Assembly (NCBI GenBank): GCA_004794785.1
Contig: SJOL01013156.1
Coordinates: forward strand, 70,886 to 134,885
DNA: 64,000 nucleotides
DNA from: Opisthorchis felineus
Taxonomy: Eukaryota > Platyhelminthes > Trematoda > Opisthorchiida > Opisthorchiidae
Direction: 5' to 3'
The position numbers and the translations under genes are program-made. The notes beneath the pieces were generated by a model. That model was given only the letters and a program-made list of their open reading frames with translations. It searched no databases and was not told where the DNA came from. Shown here piece by piece: positions 10,960 to 23,275 of the stretch (position 1 is the first letter of the stretch; every line of letters begins with the position of its first letter).

Positions 10960-13730
10960 GTAAGTTGACGCATGCTCTGTGATATGAATGTTTTGTTGCA
11001 AAGTGAAATTTTTCCATCAGACGTATTTCTACTAGTTCGCAGCTGGGTCACAGAAGTTTGTGTGAATATTTTTGCTGAAATTAACCATCTGAAAAAGTTA
11101 TAATAACACCATCAAACAGAAAAGCGCCAGCCTGAAGTTTGATCTGACTGGTGATTCGTTCTTTTAGTCGCTTATGGTGGCATCGCCTATCCCTCCTTGT
11201 GTGTGATTCCTCCGTAAAATCAAAAACGGGACATGGTAGTAGATCTCCTTACAAAAAAAACCTGATAAATTACCATATAAATAACGGTTTACAGGGAGAT
11301 TGAAACCAGGTAGTTATTTGGGTTTATTCTTAATAATCTCACCGTCGAATTCGTTACTTTGGTAAAATTAGATAATACCATGAAAACACGCTTGAACCTC
11401 AAGTAGTACTTTTGTGGGAGGCCATTTCAATGGAATGCCTTCATTTGAGTCTATTTTGGAAAGCTTATCCAATATAAACTGCCAACCAGCTGTCGTGCAC
11501 TTAAAGTAAGCTCGTAAGTTTTGTGGTGCTTTTGACAGCTACACAGTAACTGGAATAAAGTTTTACGCCTTCTTTTGTTGAAGCCCTAACTAAACAAAAA
11601 AATGGATCCGCAACTCTCCTATATTTGTATATCAATGTAAAGGACTACTGTGCTGATCATACAAACCAAAATGGTAGAATGACCTGACTAATCAAACGGT
11701 GTTGTCATGCGCATCTTCATCCCATTTTCCATCTTTATTAAGTTCACTATGTACTACAACTTCCCTGTGTTTTTTTAATAGCTCCCGGCTACATCCTTGC
11801 TCTTGCCAATTCAACTAAATTCAGGAGCAATCCGCTGGAGTCATGAAATGTTGCGATGGTCATACATACGAAGTCAGGCATTTAGCACGACAGCTGAATC
11901 AAAAGTTGGAGTTAAGCGAAAACTACATTGCCACTGCTGTTCCTCGTTTGGAGCAGCAGATCCACCGCAGCGTGGTCTCTCAAAACGGGTGATAACATCC
12001 CTCGCGCATGTTCCCATTGGTCATGTGATCCTGCCGTTGTAATTCGGAGGAGTGAAACTGAAGCTCAAGCTGAATAATGCAGAGCACTCGGCGAAGTCAC
12101 AGGGTTACAAGGCAGTTTGGTTCACCTGCAGAATGTTTTTAGAATGCTTTTGAAATTGCCAACAGTCTGCCGGTGCAGTTGTCACTCATTATTTGCATAC
12201 TGAGCTGATTTGCCAAGGAGCCAGGTAGAATTGGTTTTCAGGTTGCCACGGCACCATTTTGCACCGAACGGTCTTATATGGTTGCTGGGTTTTGTAGCTG
12301 ATATTATTTGTCCTCAGTGATTTCTACCCTGAAATCAGTTGAATTCGATTTATCTAGTGTTGAAATTCTTCTGAAGTATGCGGACTGGTTGCAGTCGAAT
12401 GCGTTTCAACAACATTAGTTGAGTACGTTATCGCGTAGCGGACACGATCATAAATGCGGTAGCGTTTCGAAAACACGCCGTGCCATACACGGCTTGCGCA
12501 TTAGCTTTGAACTGAACGTCAGTGGGCTTATCTTAAGCGGGAGGTATGCGCAAAATTGGCATTTGGTTCTACTGGTCGTGGTGACAAGATTGTTCATTGC
12601 AGGGAGGCGGAATTTGCACGTTAGAAAAGGTCACTGTTTTATTTTATTATTATAAACGTGATGTGTTTTGCCGCGTTTAGGTTTCCTGAAAAAGTAAAAC
12701 TCTAAAACAAGGGCCAGTTTGATGGCTATACTCAGGAGGTCTTTATTATGACTATATGTACTTTTACAGTACTCACTATGTTTGACAAATCATCCTGCAC
12801 GGACACTTCGAGGAACAGGCATGCCAGTCCGTGTCCCCCGATGAACACATGATAAGAAGTAGCGTAAATGTGGAACGACTGATATCAACATGAATCAACC
12901 GCTTTGCTACTTTACTGCGGCCAACTTCCACCAAGGTGGGCCTGCACCACACAAAGTTCCTTTGGGATTCGGCGCAACCGATACCTCAGGAACGGCTTCC
13001 ATATTTCCCAGAACATAGTGTCAACCTCTGCGTATTCAAATTTGTCGTGCACGACAACAGGGTTTCATAGTTGCCTCTGGTCTTAAGACGTTTGGCCGCC
13101 ATTAAGTAGTACGCGATATAACAGGTGTCCATCTTATCCGTAGTTCTCTAAGATAAATCATTTGGTAATTTTGGGAAGGACAAGACGCTTCACTATAATA
13201 TGATAGAAAAATGAGTGCTGGGTGGTGATCAGTTCGAATACACTCCGGCCCAAATGAATCAAGCGAAAGCATTGGCTAGGTATTTAACCTGCCACTGATA
13301 TCAAGTAGAAGCCTACTGCATGCCAAACTGCGAAACCTGCATGTCACTTAGGTGGAGAATGATCACTGATATTCAGAAATTAGACAAGTAATAAAAATCG
13401 GGTTGACCGTTCCACCATTACCGGTGGCAGTAAATTTCTTTCCAAAGGCGGACAATGATGTTGCACAGACCATGAACTTTGAAGTCTTGAACAATAATCC
13501 AGTGACCGCCTTAGTTATCTGGTGGCCGCTTGTCAGGAATTACCAGTGTTTTACCATCATATTCACAGAACTATCGTTGCCAAGAAATGCTGTAATTATC
13601 GATGAAGTTTCCATTGTCCTAAGCTGCGACTACTTTGAAATGTTAACAGACGCTATCTATTTGTCTCAAGCCAAATAGAATAGTCGCCCCCATCCTAAAC
13701 CATAATCTTTTCGTGGTCGTAACCTTACAG
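10960..13730. other. Intron, about 2.8 kb, nothing recognised
   Basis: Bounded by gtaagt and ccttacag. The open frames inside (for example 11797-12042 and 12419-12655) show no domain or repeat. No mobile element was recognised. Confidence 0.6.
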
Positions 13731-13838
13731 TTTCTTCTGAAAGAAGACGAATTCCATCGACTGCTCAAGTGTGCTGATCTGGATGGAAACAGACCAATTC
13801 ATAAAGCAGCAGAAATTGGTAATTTGGACATCTTTTCG
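13731..13838 (+). CDS. TRPA1: TRPA-like exon: ankyrin repeat
   Basis: This 108-base exon is phase 0 at both ends, with acceptor ccttacag and donor tcg/gtaggt. It encodes FLLKEDEFHRLLKCADLDG, then NRPIHKAAEIGNLDIFS. The latter is the turn and first helices of an ankyrin repeat (GNRPIHKAAEIG). The frame remains open for 40 codons into the intron, so the donor is set by the GTAGGT signal and by the fit to the next exon. Confidence 0.82.
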
Positions 13839-15636
13839 GTAGGTGGCTTTATTTTCTGTTGGATCCATTATTGGGTGAATCATTTACCATTAGTTATCTG
13901 CTCGATTCGAAGTTACACCTTACATGCGCCCATTCTTTCACAGAGATGGAGCTTATAGTACCTTAGTAACGGTGGGAATACGCATGAAGAAAATAATTAT
14001 AAACAAGTAACTGACACAAAGTGGTGCAAACGAATGGTGAAAAAAACTGTGATGTGACAAAAGCTGGATCAAAGAATGTGGAAGCCTAGATGATGCTGAT
14101 CAGCTTTACCTCCGGAATAATTGTACCCACCTGTTTGGAGGATAAATGCGTTCTTGACAGAAAAATAGAGTCTATATCCAAAATGCATACTTAATATAAA
14201 CTTTCAAAATAGCCAGAGGACATCTTGTGACAGATATGACATTTGCTGCTTGCCGCCAGTTGTTCACTTGTTATTGACATCGTTTTCGAACCATGCAGTG
14301 TCAACATTGGGCATGGATTTCGTCTACATAGTGGGCATTGGAAGTTACTTTCGGCAGCATCGCAGGTTTGCGCGCCGAATAGTTCAGAATCTTAATGCAT
14401 GATGGTCGGTTTCAGTCTGGATGAAGATGATCACTGAAAATCACCTATTGCTTAGCTATCTGGTAACCACAGGAGGCTAGAGCGGATCTGGTAAATCTAG
14501 GTTATCTACCAACATTTTGCCGGCGAATGACCGAAAAATCCAATGAAACCAGCACAAACATAACCAAAGTTACTGCAGATCAAACTTGTTCGATTTCCTG
14601 GTCCGAAAGCCTGGATTGTGCTTTTGTGTCCCGCAATCTGTAGCTTTCTGCCTTGAAGTTGGCGATCGCTGAACTGACGAGCTCCATTTCGTATCGTTTC
14701 CCTGTTTCGTCCCTTTTTATAGTGTCGCGTTCCACCTTATGTGACGTTGGAAACCTTGCGATTTTTGACCAGTGCATCGGAATATTGAAGACATTACCTG
14801 AAAGGGTTCCGTTTCTTTGTATTTAATTGACCAAAAGGGGGGTTACTCAAAATCCTGTTTCCGTCCATTCGGCGAATACGTCCCAGCCAGTTCAAAATAG
14901 TTGATTGTGATCGTGGTCTCCACTATCTCAAAATTCGCACGTCGGAAGACTTCTGTGACCATCACTAGTTTAGTCCAGTGAACACCAACTATCCCACTTC
15001 TATGAAGGGAACAGTAGGTCGTCTTGCGTGCTCATATTGGAAACGACCAGGTGGTGAGGCTAAAAGGCCTGCTTTGCGGAGGCTCCGTGCGTGTTTACAT
15101 GCATCACCGATTTGAGCCATCCTGACTGACTTCTAGCTCTCGGGTCAGTGTTGGAAATACCAGGACGGGGGATTATGAGCGTTTTATGCTTGGATATATT
15201 TCAGTCAGTACATATCGCCTCTCGTGCAAAACTGTGCAACCAAACCACTGGTGGTGACCAAATTATCCAGCATGCAGGGCTGTGCCCGGCAGTCCGAACA
15301 CGTACTTAGAGAGAACAGTGTGGGTGGAAATTGTGTGCGACTGCATTAGACCAGCAGATTGAAGAGCTTAGATTATATTTTGCTCCTGTCACTACCAATG
15401 AGATACTTAATCCAACCTGATTAGTGGGATCTGGCTGTTACTTCCATTCGCCTTAAAAAAGTAAATGACGGCAACATAAAGTATATGGTGCTTAATGGTG
15501 GCAAAAACGTTCCAAGGATAATAAAAGGACGAGATAAATGTCCCTTTAAAGGCCCTGCTGAGTATGCACGTCTTTTATCAATGGCTAGTTGATAATAAGA
15601 CTGCTTTTCCCTTTTGCTCTTCTTGTTTATAAACAG
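13839..15636. other. Intron, about 1.8 kb, with a possible LINE tail
   Basis: Bounded by gtaggt and ataaacag. It carries a possible minus-strand LINE reverse-transcriptase tail at about 14.85-15.0 kb. No gene was seen otherwise. Confidence 0.6.
14850..15000 (-). mobile_element. Possible LINE (RTE-type) C-terminal fragment
   Basis: The minus strand at 14896-14852 reads LNWLGRIRRMDGNRI. This resembles the LRWLGHVLRM block near the C-terminus of many RTE-type LINE reverse transcriptases. Only this short block is recognisable; the flanks have stops. It could be coincidental. Confidence 0.35.
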
Positions 15637-15743
15637 GTAATTGTGAGCGTTTCGGCTGGGGAGGGGCAGATGGCTTGCTTGGGCGCGCCAAATATGAAGG
15701 GCCAAACACCGGTTCACATTGCTGCAAAGTTTGGGCATTTAAA
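15637..15743 (+). CDS. TRPA1: TRPA-like exon: ankyrin repeat with a short insert
   Basis: The acceptor is tttataaacag and the donor aa/gtaagt (phase 0 to phase 2). The peptide is VIVSVSAGEGQMACLGAPN followed by MKGQTPVHIAAKFGHLK. The second half is a textbook ankyrin start (GQTPVHIAAKFGH). The first half completes the second helix of the preceding repeat and contains a Gly-rich insert. The donor cuts inside the final Lys/Asn codon, completed by the first base of the exon at 18627. Confidence 0.85.
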
Positions 15744-16529
15744 GTAAGTCATCAAGAGGTTCAACATAATGCCTTGCTTTTAAATGGACAGAGTTAATAA
15801 AGTGAGAAAAAACAGCGACTCTTCTTGGTTACCAAAAATTCAATGCGAGATTGTAGCGTAATTTTTGCGCTTGTTTCAAGGCATTTTGCTTCAAAGGAAA
15901 GATGCTTGCAGAATAAAGTTAGATCAAGCAGGGCTTTTCAATTCGTGTGAGTGTGTCATAGTTGTATGCCAGTCGTGGTCCGCCCAGCTGGATTCTGACG
16001 GCGTGGGTTCTTTAGAATACAAGCATCCTAATAAGCGACAGTTACACTGGCGCTTAACTGTCACATAATCATTAGAGAAGAACAAGGGTTAGTAGGAGCT
16101 AGGTGAGAAGAACTGCTATCATCTTAGGAAAACTTATGAAGATGAAGTTGCCTAGACCTTGCGACAGCTATGATTTAAACACATCTGTCAAAATAAGACG
16201 CCATCAGCAAGACTGGATCAGTGTGCTTTGCGAATCTCACCCGACACAAGTCCGACAGGCAAACCTTAGCTAGAAAATTCGGCGATGAAATGACAGCATG
16301 TGTCCCAGTGCGATCGGCTGCGTGTCATTTCTTGTCGGGCTTCAAACCATGCGCAAGCTTTATCACGTGGGTCACAGCAAGAAAGGCATGAAGATTCTAC
16401 GGTACTCATTTCATGTTGCCCTGTCATGGCCTTTCTCCCACGAAACTTTCTCTAACAATCGTCTGGAACAGAAGACAGCTTTGTTAGACTTAAAACTGAT
16501 CCCTTTCTCTGAACTGGAGCGTTTGACCT

Positions 16530-16690
16530 GCTTCTGTAATGCTCTTACCCTCTTACGGATCACCTCATTGCCTATTCGTTTCAGTATGCTAAGTTTTGCT
16601 ATGCTACGAGATAGCAGTGGCCAAAAAATTGAAGACGCCCAAGGCCCTTGGACTGGTGTAGCCAAGTCTCGCAGTCATACATTTGTCTTT
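16530..16690 (-). mobile_element. LINE (RTE-like) reverse transcriptase C-terminal fragment, frameshifted
   Basis: The minus strand reads MYDCETWLHQ, then a frame change, then RSIAKLSILKRIGNEVIRKRV. Together these follow the conserved C-terminal order of RTE-like LINE polymerases: YGCETW, a Phe/Cys-rich link, CLRSIARI..W..RISN..VR.RV. The two blocks lie in different frames, so the copy is dead. Nothing recognisable precedes or follows it. The assignment rests on motif order alone. Confidence 0.55.
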
Positions 16691-17559
16691 TATCCGCAGG
16701 CCTTTAGCTTCAATGAACTTTGTTTCTGACGCCATAACTGACACAGATTGGCGAATGCTGCTCGCAACTCCGTTATCCGTGCATTAATTTCATCTATCAA
16801 CGTAAAATCACGGCTTCTGAAGCCACTAAATTGCGTTAACCCTTTAGCATATTCAAGTTTTTTTTATTTAGAATTCTCAGGGGAGGACAAGATGATGGGG
16901 ACTATTCGTGTAAATCTCCGTAGTTGAAGGTCCAGGGGATGCCGAAACAGAAAACCACCTCCGGTATTCTGGTTACGTTACTTTGTTCTGGCAACTGGCT
17001 GTCGAAAAAAAGCAATATTGTTTGCATAATCCAAGTATATTATTTTATCCGGAAGAGTGATTTCGATACGTAGGTTTATGGAATATGCACCTCATGATAT
17101 TGTCGGTGACAGAATTGAACTCCTGGTTTTGGGGAAGCTTCATCCTCACTTGACATTAAGCACGTAGAATGTCCACAGACTTTAACAGAATCCCTTTTTG
17201 GCCAAGAATGTTTTCTATGGAAAGCCGAAGGCTCTTATAAAGTCGAGGAAAACTTTGGCTGCTGGTGGGCGGTACGTGGGGTGCGGTTTAAATGCTTGAC
17301 GTAATACAAAGTTTCAGCCAGTATAAACTTCACCAAGTCTACTTGACGCTCTCGGAATTGGGTCTTACCCGCCGAAGATACGTCACGATGCAAGGAAAGC
17401 CGGTAGCCGTGTTTCGACAGGCTTGAGACTTATACACTAATTTTTGGAACAGTCGGTTTGGGTATCTGTTTCGAATAAGGGTACAACCAACGGCTGACCA
17501 CATTTCTTTGTAGCAACTTATTCTTCTCAGCTGCGGACGCCTGAGTTCTGCTGGACAAT

Positions 17560-17806
17560 GTTTGCTTAGTTGCAGGTGGTTGTGGTATTTGTAGGATTCA
17601 CGTTCACATCATTCACGTCTGAAAGGTTCTCCTGCTGCCCTGGCGCAGTTATTCTGGCTAGTCCACATCAAAAGAAGACGGGACCCACTGGACTTAAATT
17701 TCGCTCTTAATAAAGCACACTAGCATTGCACATCCTTGACCGTGCCGGGGTTTGAACTGCGGAAATCTGCGAAGCGAGCGTGTTACCACTAGTCCACATT
17801 TGCACG
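17560..17806 (-). repeat. tRNA-derived repeat (SINE-like), minus strand
   Basis: On the minus strand, TGGACTAGTGGTAACACGC (A-box-like, about 17803-17780) is followed 30 bases later by GCAGTTCAAACCCCGGC (B-box-like, about 17760-17744). This is the internal polymerase III promoter of a tRNA-related unit. The downstream part to about 17560 shows no tRNA fold and would be the SINE body. The end is uncertain, and no second copy of this body was found in the window. Confidence 0.55.
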
Positions 17807-18626
17807 CTGAACTCACCAAAATTATATCTCGCATTAACTGCTCAGTTTGGCAGGCAGTCTCTGTGGACGGATCGTCGTGACAGAGTTAGCTTTGTGGTTT
17901 AGCGGAGATAAATAACAATGGTGGATTACTCGCCATTTCAATTCGACTCTACCGGATGAAGAAAATTTTGGTCAATTCCTACGCCAGAAAACTAACTAAC
18001 CATACCCCTGCATCTCCTCACGAAGGATAAATTGAAAGCTGAAAAATTGACAAAAGGCACATCCAAACATGCTAGTTTATCACCGTTATCATAATTTTTC
18101 AGCCGGGACGCTTTTTTTCTAGACACCGGCATACAGTCTGGATGTAAACTTTATGAGAATTTCGTGGGGTCAAAGGACGCGGCGTAGACGGAAGTAAAAC
18201 GCGGTAGTTACTACCGTGAGTTGATCGCAGAGAGTGAACCAGGATCTATCAGGAAATACCAGATGGGAGCAGTCGAAATCTATCAACTGCCTGACAATTG
18301 GTTAAACGGTTAGGACTGACCCACATTATGTCCTGCTTCCCGTTAGCACTCAACATACTGTTCATTCAGTTATGTGCTCGAAAAACGACCAAAATGGTCT
18401 TAGGGACGCTCAAAGCACTGTATTACAATCACGACTCATACAGTAGTTTTATAGGTAACATATTTTTTGCTGCGCTATGGACGCCCTCTTGGTCTTCCAT
18501 TGCCTTTGAAGTGCTTTTTAGATCCGGTTTTTATATTTTTTCAGATGTAAGTCAGTATTAATAACAGTATATACAAATATATATATAATAGGAAATTGCA
18601 CCATTTCCCGCATTGGTTTGTTTTAG

Positions 18627-18894
18627 TCTTCTGAAGAAATGGTGTGCTGATCACTTGGCATTGTTTGAGCTTGAGGACAATATGGGAAATACTCCCGCTC
18701 ATCTTGCAGCTAAACGTGGACACACTGATATTCTCGAATGGATTTCTCACGCAGCGAACCCAAGGATCATGCAAAAACGAAACTATCTGGGTCGCACACC
18801 GCTGACGTTTGCAGCCACCAAAGATCAGCTTCCGTGCCTGAAAGTTCTACTCAGAATAAAGGGATGCAACGTGAATAATCGAGATAAAATGCAG
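18627..18894 (+). CDS. TRPA1: TRPA-like exon: three ankyrin repeats
   Basis: The acceptor is tttgttttag and the donor atgcag/gtcagt (phase 2 to phase 0). The 89 residues give the end of one repeat (LLKKWCADHLALFELEDN), a canonical repeat (MGNTPAHLAAKRGHTDILEW), another (LGRTPLTFAATKDQLPCLKV) and the start of the next loop (GCNVNNRDKMQ). It matches the C-terminal part of the TRPA1 ankyrin stack, with the same pattern of GxTPLH-like turns. This is the longest run of ankyrin sequence in the gene. Confidence 0.92.
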
Positions 18895-21800
18895 GTCAGT
18901 GAATTTCTATTGAAGCAGCAAGCTTTGCGGTATTATTCTTCTAACGGGTTCAGAATAAAATTCCACACCAATAAAATGATAGCTTTTCATGTAATCTTAG
19001 ATGACTGATTTGGGTTGAACATTTTCGCTGAGTCGTACAAGAAGGCACCAGTTCTGAGTGAGAACGACCTGAAAATCTGACAATCTGTTAATGGACTCGG
19101 GAGCTGTGAATAAAATTCAGTGTAGTCACTGCTATCTGCTGTTGTCGCTGAGCCCACTGCAAGGAAACATGAGGCCAGATCCAGATACAAAAACAAAATG
19201 AGCACTGATTTGAGTTCTGTCTCGCCTGGGAAACTAACCACGAACTCTTTATTTGCAAAGCGTGACACTTTAGGTGAGTCCTGCCTGCAGTAGTGGATTG
19301 GTGAAACTTTTTTCAGCTTGCATATCAGCAGACGAGAACTCAGGTCTCGGAAGAAACTAAGTTCTGAACTTCTGATGTGCTCAGTACTCAACAAAAGCAA
19401 AAGTTGGATCCGTCAACCTTTTGCAGGTTGGATTAGCTAGACTGATCACACAAGGTTGTCAGGGTGGATTGCTACAAATAAAGTCGCCTGGACAGAAGTT
19501 CGGTGAACGGAATATTGAGAAGCCTAAATGAAGAATCGAGTGCTAGAAAATGACATGCAATGAGGTGTACAAGTCCAATGTTGCAATGGAACTTAAGACT
19601 GCCATTTTTGCACGGACGTGGAAAGGTTCTGGCATGAATCAGATAAACAAGGCAAGTGTAATTTTGATATCACCATGTGCGATAACTGCCTGGATACTGA
19701 GTATAAGCAGGACATCACCATAACGCCAACAGAGTAGCGACTGCACAGCAGAAACCAAATCCGCAAGTTATCCTACAATGAACAGCTGCCCAACAATTGT
19801 GGTTAACGGAGACATCGTCAGCTGCGATAATTGTGGAATCGAAATTTCCAGTGGTATATCAGATCCCTGTTTAGTGCGTCAAAACGGGACGGCTATCAAC
19901 ACCATTACTGAGCCACGCATTGGTGGACAATGGGCAGCGCAATCCCCAGCGTTTTTTCCTTATCCCTGCGTCACGCGTATCTGATCGAGAGTCATTTGGA
20001 AATACGACAGTTGATGTTGGAGAGATGGAGAAACGCACATCAAGTTTAAAGAATCTATTTTTTTCTAGGCGTCAACGAAATAGTAACGAGCATGTCTGTC
20101 ACTAGAAACTATGCTGAGTCCCAAGAATACCCTGACTGTTAAAGCACACCCGTAGCTTTTCAACTCGTCAACAAAGAAATCTCTTTGGCCATCGTAGCGA
20201 CCAAAAAGTAACCATAAAATTGTGGGGATGTCTCATAGCCAAAGCCATTAGAGATAACTTCCAAAGGTTACGAACGTACCAGAACTGCTCACTTCCCATG
20301 TGGGAACGAACTTGCGTTTGGGGTGATATGCTTGTCGCGCAGACACATGTTCATGGTATTAGCGATCAGCCTGTAGAGTAGTCCCTCTAAACAAAGCCCA
20401 CTGTATAACATCTCTAATAAGCAAGTGACCCTTATAACGGATTGATAAATGTCTTATAAGGAACTTTTATCCAAAAGTGCAAAATACACATTGGGTTCCG
20501 TCCGTGACAGTCTGAATTTTTGATTGCAGCTTTAAGTGAACTTAGTGGGAGGTTAAAATACCTATCTACTATATAAATCCAAAAGCAAGTAACTGAAGTC
20601 GCGATTTCTCGTTCACTGGACAGATGCTTTGTAGGCTCAGCTAGAGTGGATGTCACTATACGCAACTGTAAAAAACCAAGACAAATTTCCATGATCTTAT
20701 TTTTCAAACCTCGCGTCCGTTGAAAGTGTACAGACAAGTGAAACAGCAGCGATAGATCGGGCTGCCAAATGCCTGCTTTTTAATGTCGTTAGGAGTTGAG
20801 CAATCGATAAAAAATAAAACTGACCATGAAAATATCCATACCACAAACCGCATTTTCACCGTCATATTGGTTGCTGGTTGATCGCACTCGAATTGATTCT
20901 GTTATAGTTTGTATACGTGCTTCAATAAAAACAAATAGAGAGTAGAGTATCAAAGTGTTTTTCATAACACACGTCATCTTTCACTTCGGTCATAACTCAT
21001 GGCGCATTGTTATGGACTAACTTGTCGTATTTTCCAAGGTTTGTGTGACTACTCGCGACAAGATGAACACAGGGAATATACACTGCTGTTAGTTCCTTAA
21101 ATATGACAAAAGTACTAGATAAAAACAACAGGCGCTTTAGGGCATAAAGAATAGAGGCAGTTCCCACTTTACCGCTCTTTAGTTCACGGCGCATCGGTGA
21201 CTTTTCTCTGTATGCTTCTATTGATTACGTTTGATTTGAGCACGACCGCCATTTTCACTGAACCACTGGCTTTGTTCGCAGAGAGAGAGAGAGAGAGACT
21301 GATGGACGCCTGTCATTCCACAATAAAATTACTTTCTGCCTTGTATTCCTCAAGAAACCAGAACCGCTTACAATAACTATGACGTTATATACCCACCGGG
21401 TGTTCGGTTTGGTGTTTCTCGATAATATGAAATGTAACTCTTAAAAGATCACCAGTTCATCTGATAATATCCCCCACAATAATAACCCCCACAATTGAGG
21501 TAAGCGAACACGCTTTCGACCTCGTTGGTTAAGGTTGACACCAGTAATGGCTTAAAATTACCTCACTGTTAAAATTGGCATACCTCTTGACGGGCTGTTG
21601 CGCTGTCTGACTGGTTCGGAGAGGAAAACAACAAAACCTGCTTGGAGACTGGTGTATGCACTTATGACCGACTGACAAACATGACTCGTAACAAAACATA
21701 GTACGAATTAATAGTGCACAACGTATTGGGTGAAGCACGGGCATATTTGACGTGGACAAGTTGTTACGTCGGCTGAACATAAGCATTGCCATATCCAAAA

Positions 21801-23120
21801 ATGCTTAGATTTACAGACATCTTTCCAACTAAAACTTAAGGTGGCTCTCGCGTAGCATCCTCTAGAATATTTCAAATGATGCATTCGGCTGAAATTCAGT
21901 TTGGTATCTCACTGGCGCTATCTTATTTGTAACAGTGTTTGTCATCGCACGATGGTAATAAGATTTTGTCCCGAGGAATACATAAAATTGTAGTGGTCAC
22001 TGATTCATGACAACCTTGCTCAGTGGAAGAGTAGGCAAGCGCGATCAGTGTTGGAAGTATCTCTTCTGTGAATTCCACACATGACTGTCATTTGGATGGG
22101 TACTTGTTCAAGGGTGAACAGAAGCCAGAGTTCCTCAAAGGCAAAGCATGACATTGTCTTTCGCTCTGAAGGTGTGTTCAAAGTGCCTGATATCGGGTCA
22201 TTTGAGTAACTGGTGTACGTAAATAGAGCGGCTCACCCCAGTTGTCTGCATTTAGATGAACGTTAGTTCGTTTGCCACTGTACACCCTCATTCTTGTGCC
22301 GTGTTTTGCTGCCTGCATATCCGGATATAGATCGGATTTCAATGAAGACAGCTGAACTAGTTCAATAATACGTCAGTCAGACTGGCACGTGGTAAACCGG
22401 TATACAATTGTACCCAAATCTGTGTTTGATAGGAAGGAAAGAAGAGCTATATGGTGTTCCATAGTTTGTTATCTAATGCTGGTTGGAAATGAAAAAAATG
22501 GCACATAATTCTTAGGCAGATTATCACGTCTAATCGTTGATAACCGAACAAGCCACCTGGACTCTGCTTTTGATCAGTCCTATTATCCGATTTGTTACCT
22601 TCATCTGTTCAGTCAGTCGACTCTGTCTTATTCCCCGACTCGATATCGCGTAAGATTGCTGGCATCCGGTGGCAATCGTTAGAAATGCATAATTAACAGC
22701 AGCCATACAGTAAGAACTCACTTATTTTTGTTCCCTACATAAATATTGTAAGCACCTGGTAACTCAGATAGTTGACCAAATTAGCCTCCGTTGTATTTCC
22801 AATGGCCACTATTAAGAGGTAAGTTACTACCTTGAGATTTTTATTAGGACCGAGATGAGATCCTTTTGAATATGAAATTTCCTTCAACGAGCTGATGGCT
22901 GCTTTGTTTTCTCCACTCTCTTGGGAGATGACTTCTTATCCCCGGAGATCTTACTCCTTCACTCACCGAAACCCTACGATGGACCTGGAAGAATTCGCCT
23001 CTTCTGCTGGCCGCCTGTGTCATTCTGTCCGGGCCTCTGAACAAACATGTTCAAAACATTCATATAATATCACATCTAAATTTGGTGTTGCCATGTTGAA
23101 GTACTCATTTCTCGTTGCAG
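18895..23120. other. Intron, about 4.2 kb, simple repeat only
   Basis: Bounded by gtcagt and ctcgttgcag. A (GA)n run lies at 21281-21298. Open frames such as 18987-19400 minus and 19778-19984 plus have no recognisable content. Confidence 0.6.
21281..21298. repeat. (GA)n microsatellite
   Basis: Nine perfect GA units follow ttcgca and run into ctgatgg. It lies in an intron of the TRPA-like gene. Confidence 0.9.
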
Positions 23121-23275
23121 ATGACGCCTTTGTTTGTGGCATGTCTCAAGGGTCACACCAAGACAGTGCAGGAGCTCCTAAGAAATAAGGCGGATCCAAC
23201 AATTCGAGTGGCGGAAGATCACGAAGTGTACCCTGGTTGGAACGCTTTGAATGCAGCTGTGCAAAATAAACAGCT
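23121..23275 (+). CDS. TRPA1: TRPA-like exon: last ankyrin repeats
   Basis: The acceptor is ctcgttgcag and the donor cagct/gtaagt (phase 0 to phase 2). The peptide starts MTPLFVACLKGHTKTVQELL, continues RNKADPTIRVAEDHEVYPG, then WNALNAAVQNKQL. Joined to the preceding exon it reads NNRDKMQ-MTPLFVACLKGH, a continuous repeat. The final WNALNAAVQNK corresponds to the last ankyrin repeat of TRPA1 (FLHLALHNK). The ATG at its start is internal and should not be taken as a start codon. Confidence 0.9.

Larger units (their letters stand above)
15744..18626. other. Intron, about 2.9 kb, with LINE and SINE-like fragments
   Basis: Bounded by gtaagt and gtttgttttag. It holds a minus-strand LINE C-terminal fragment (16.5-16.7 kb) and a minus-strand tRNA-derived repeat (17.56-17.81 kb). 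The plus-strand frame 16298-16729 is the shadow of the LINE fragment. Confidence 0.65.

Noticed and set aside
16298..16729. 143-codon plus-strand frame
   Set aside because: It is the shadow of the minus-strand LINE fragment.
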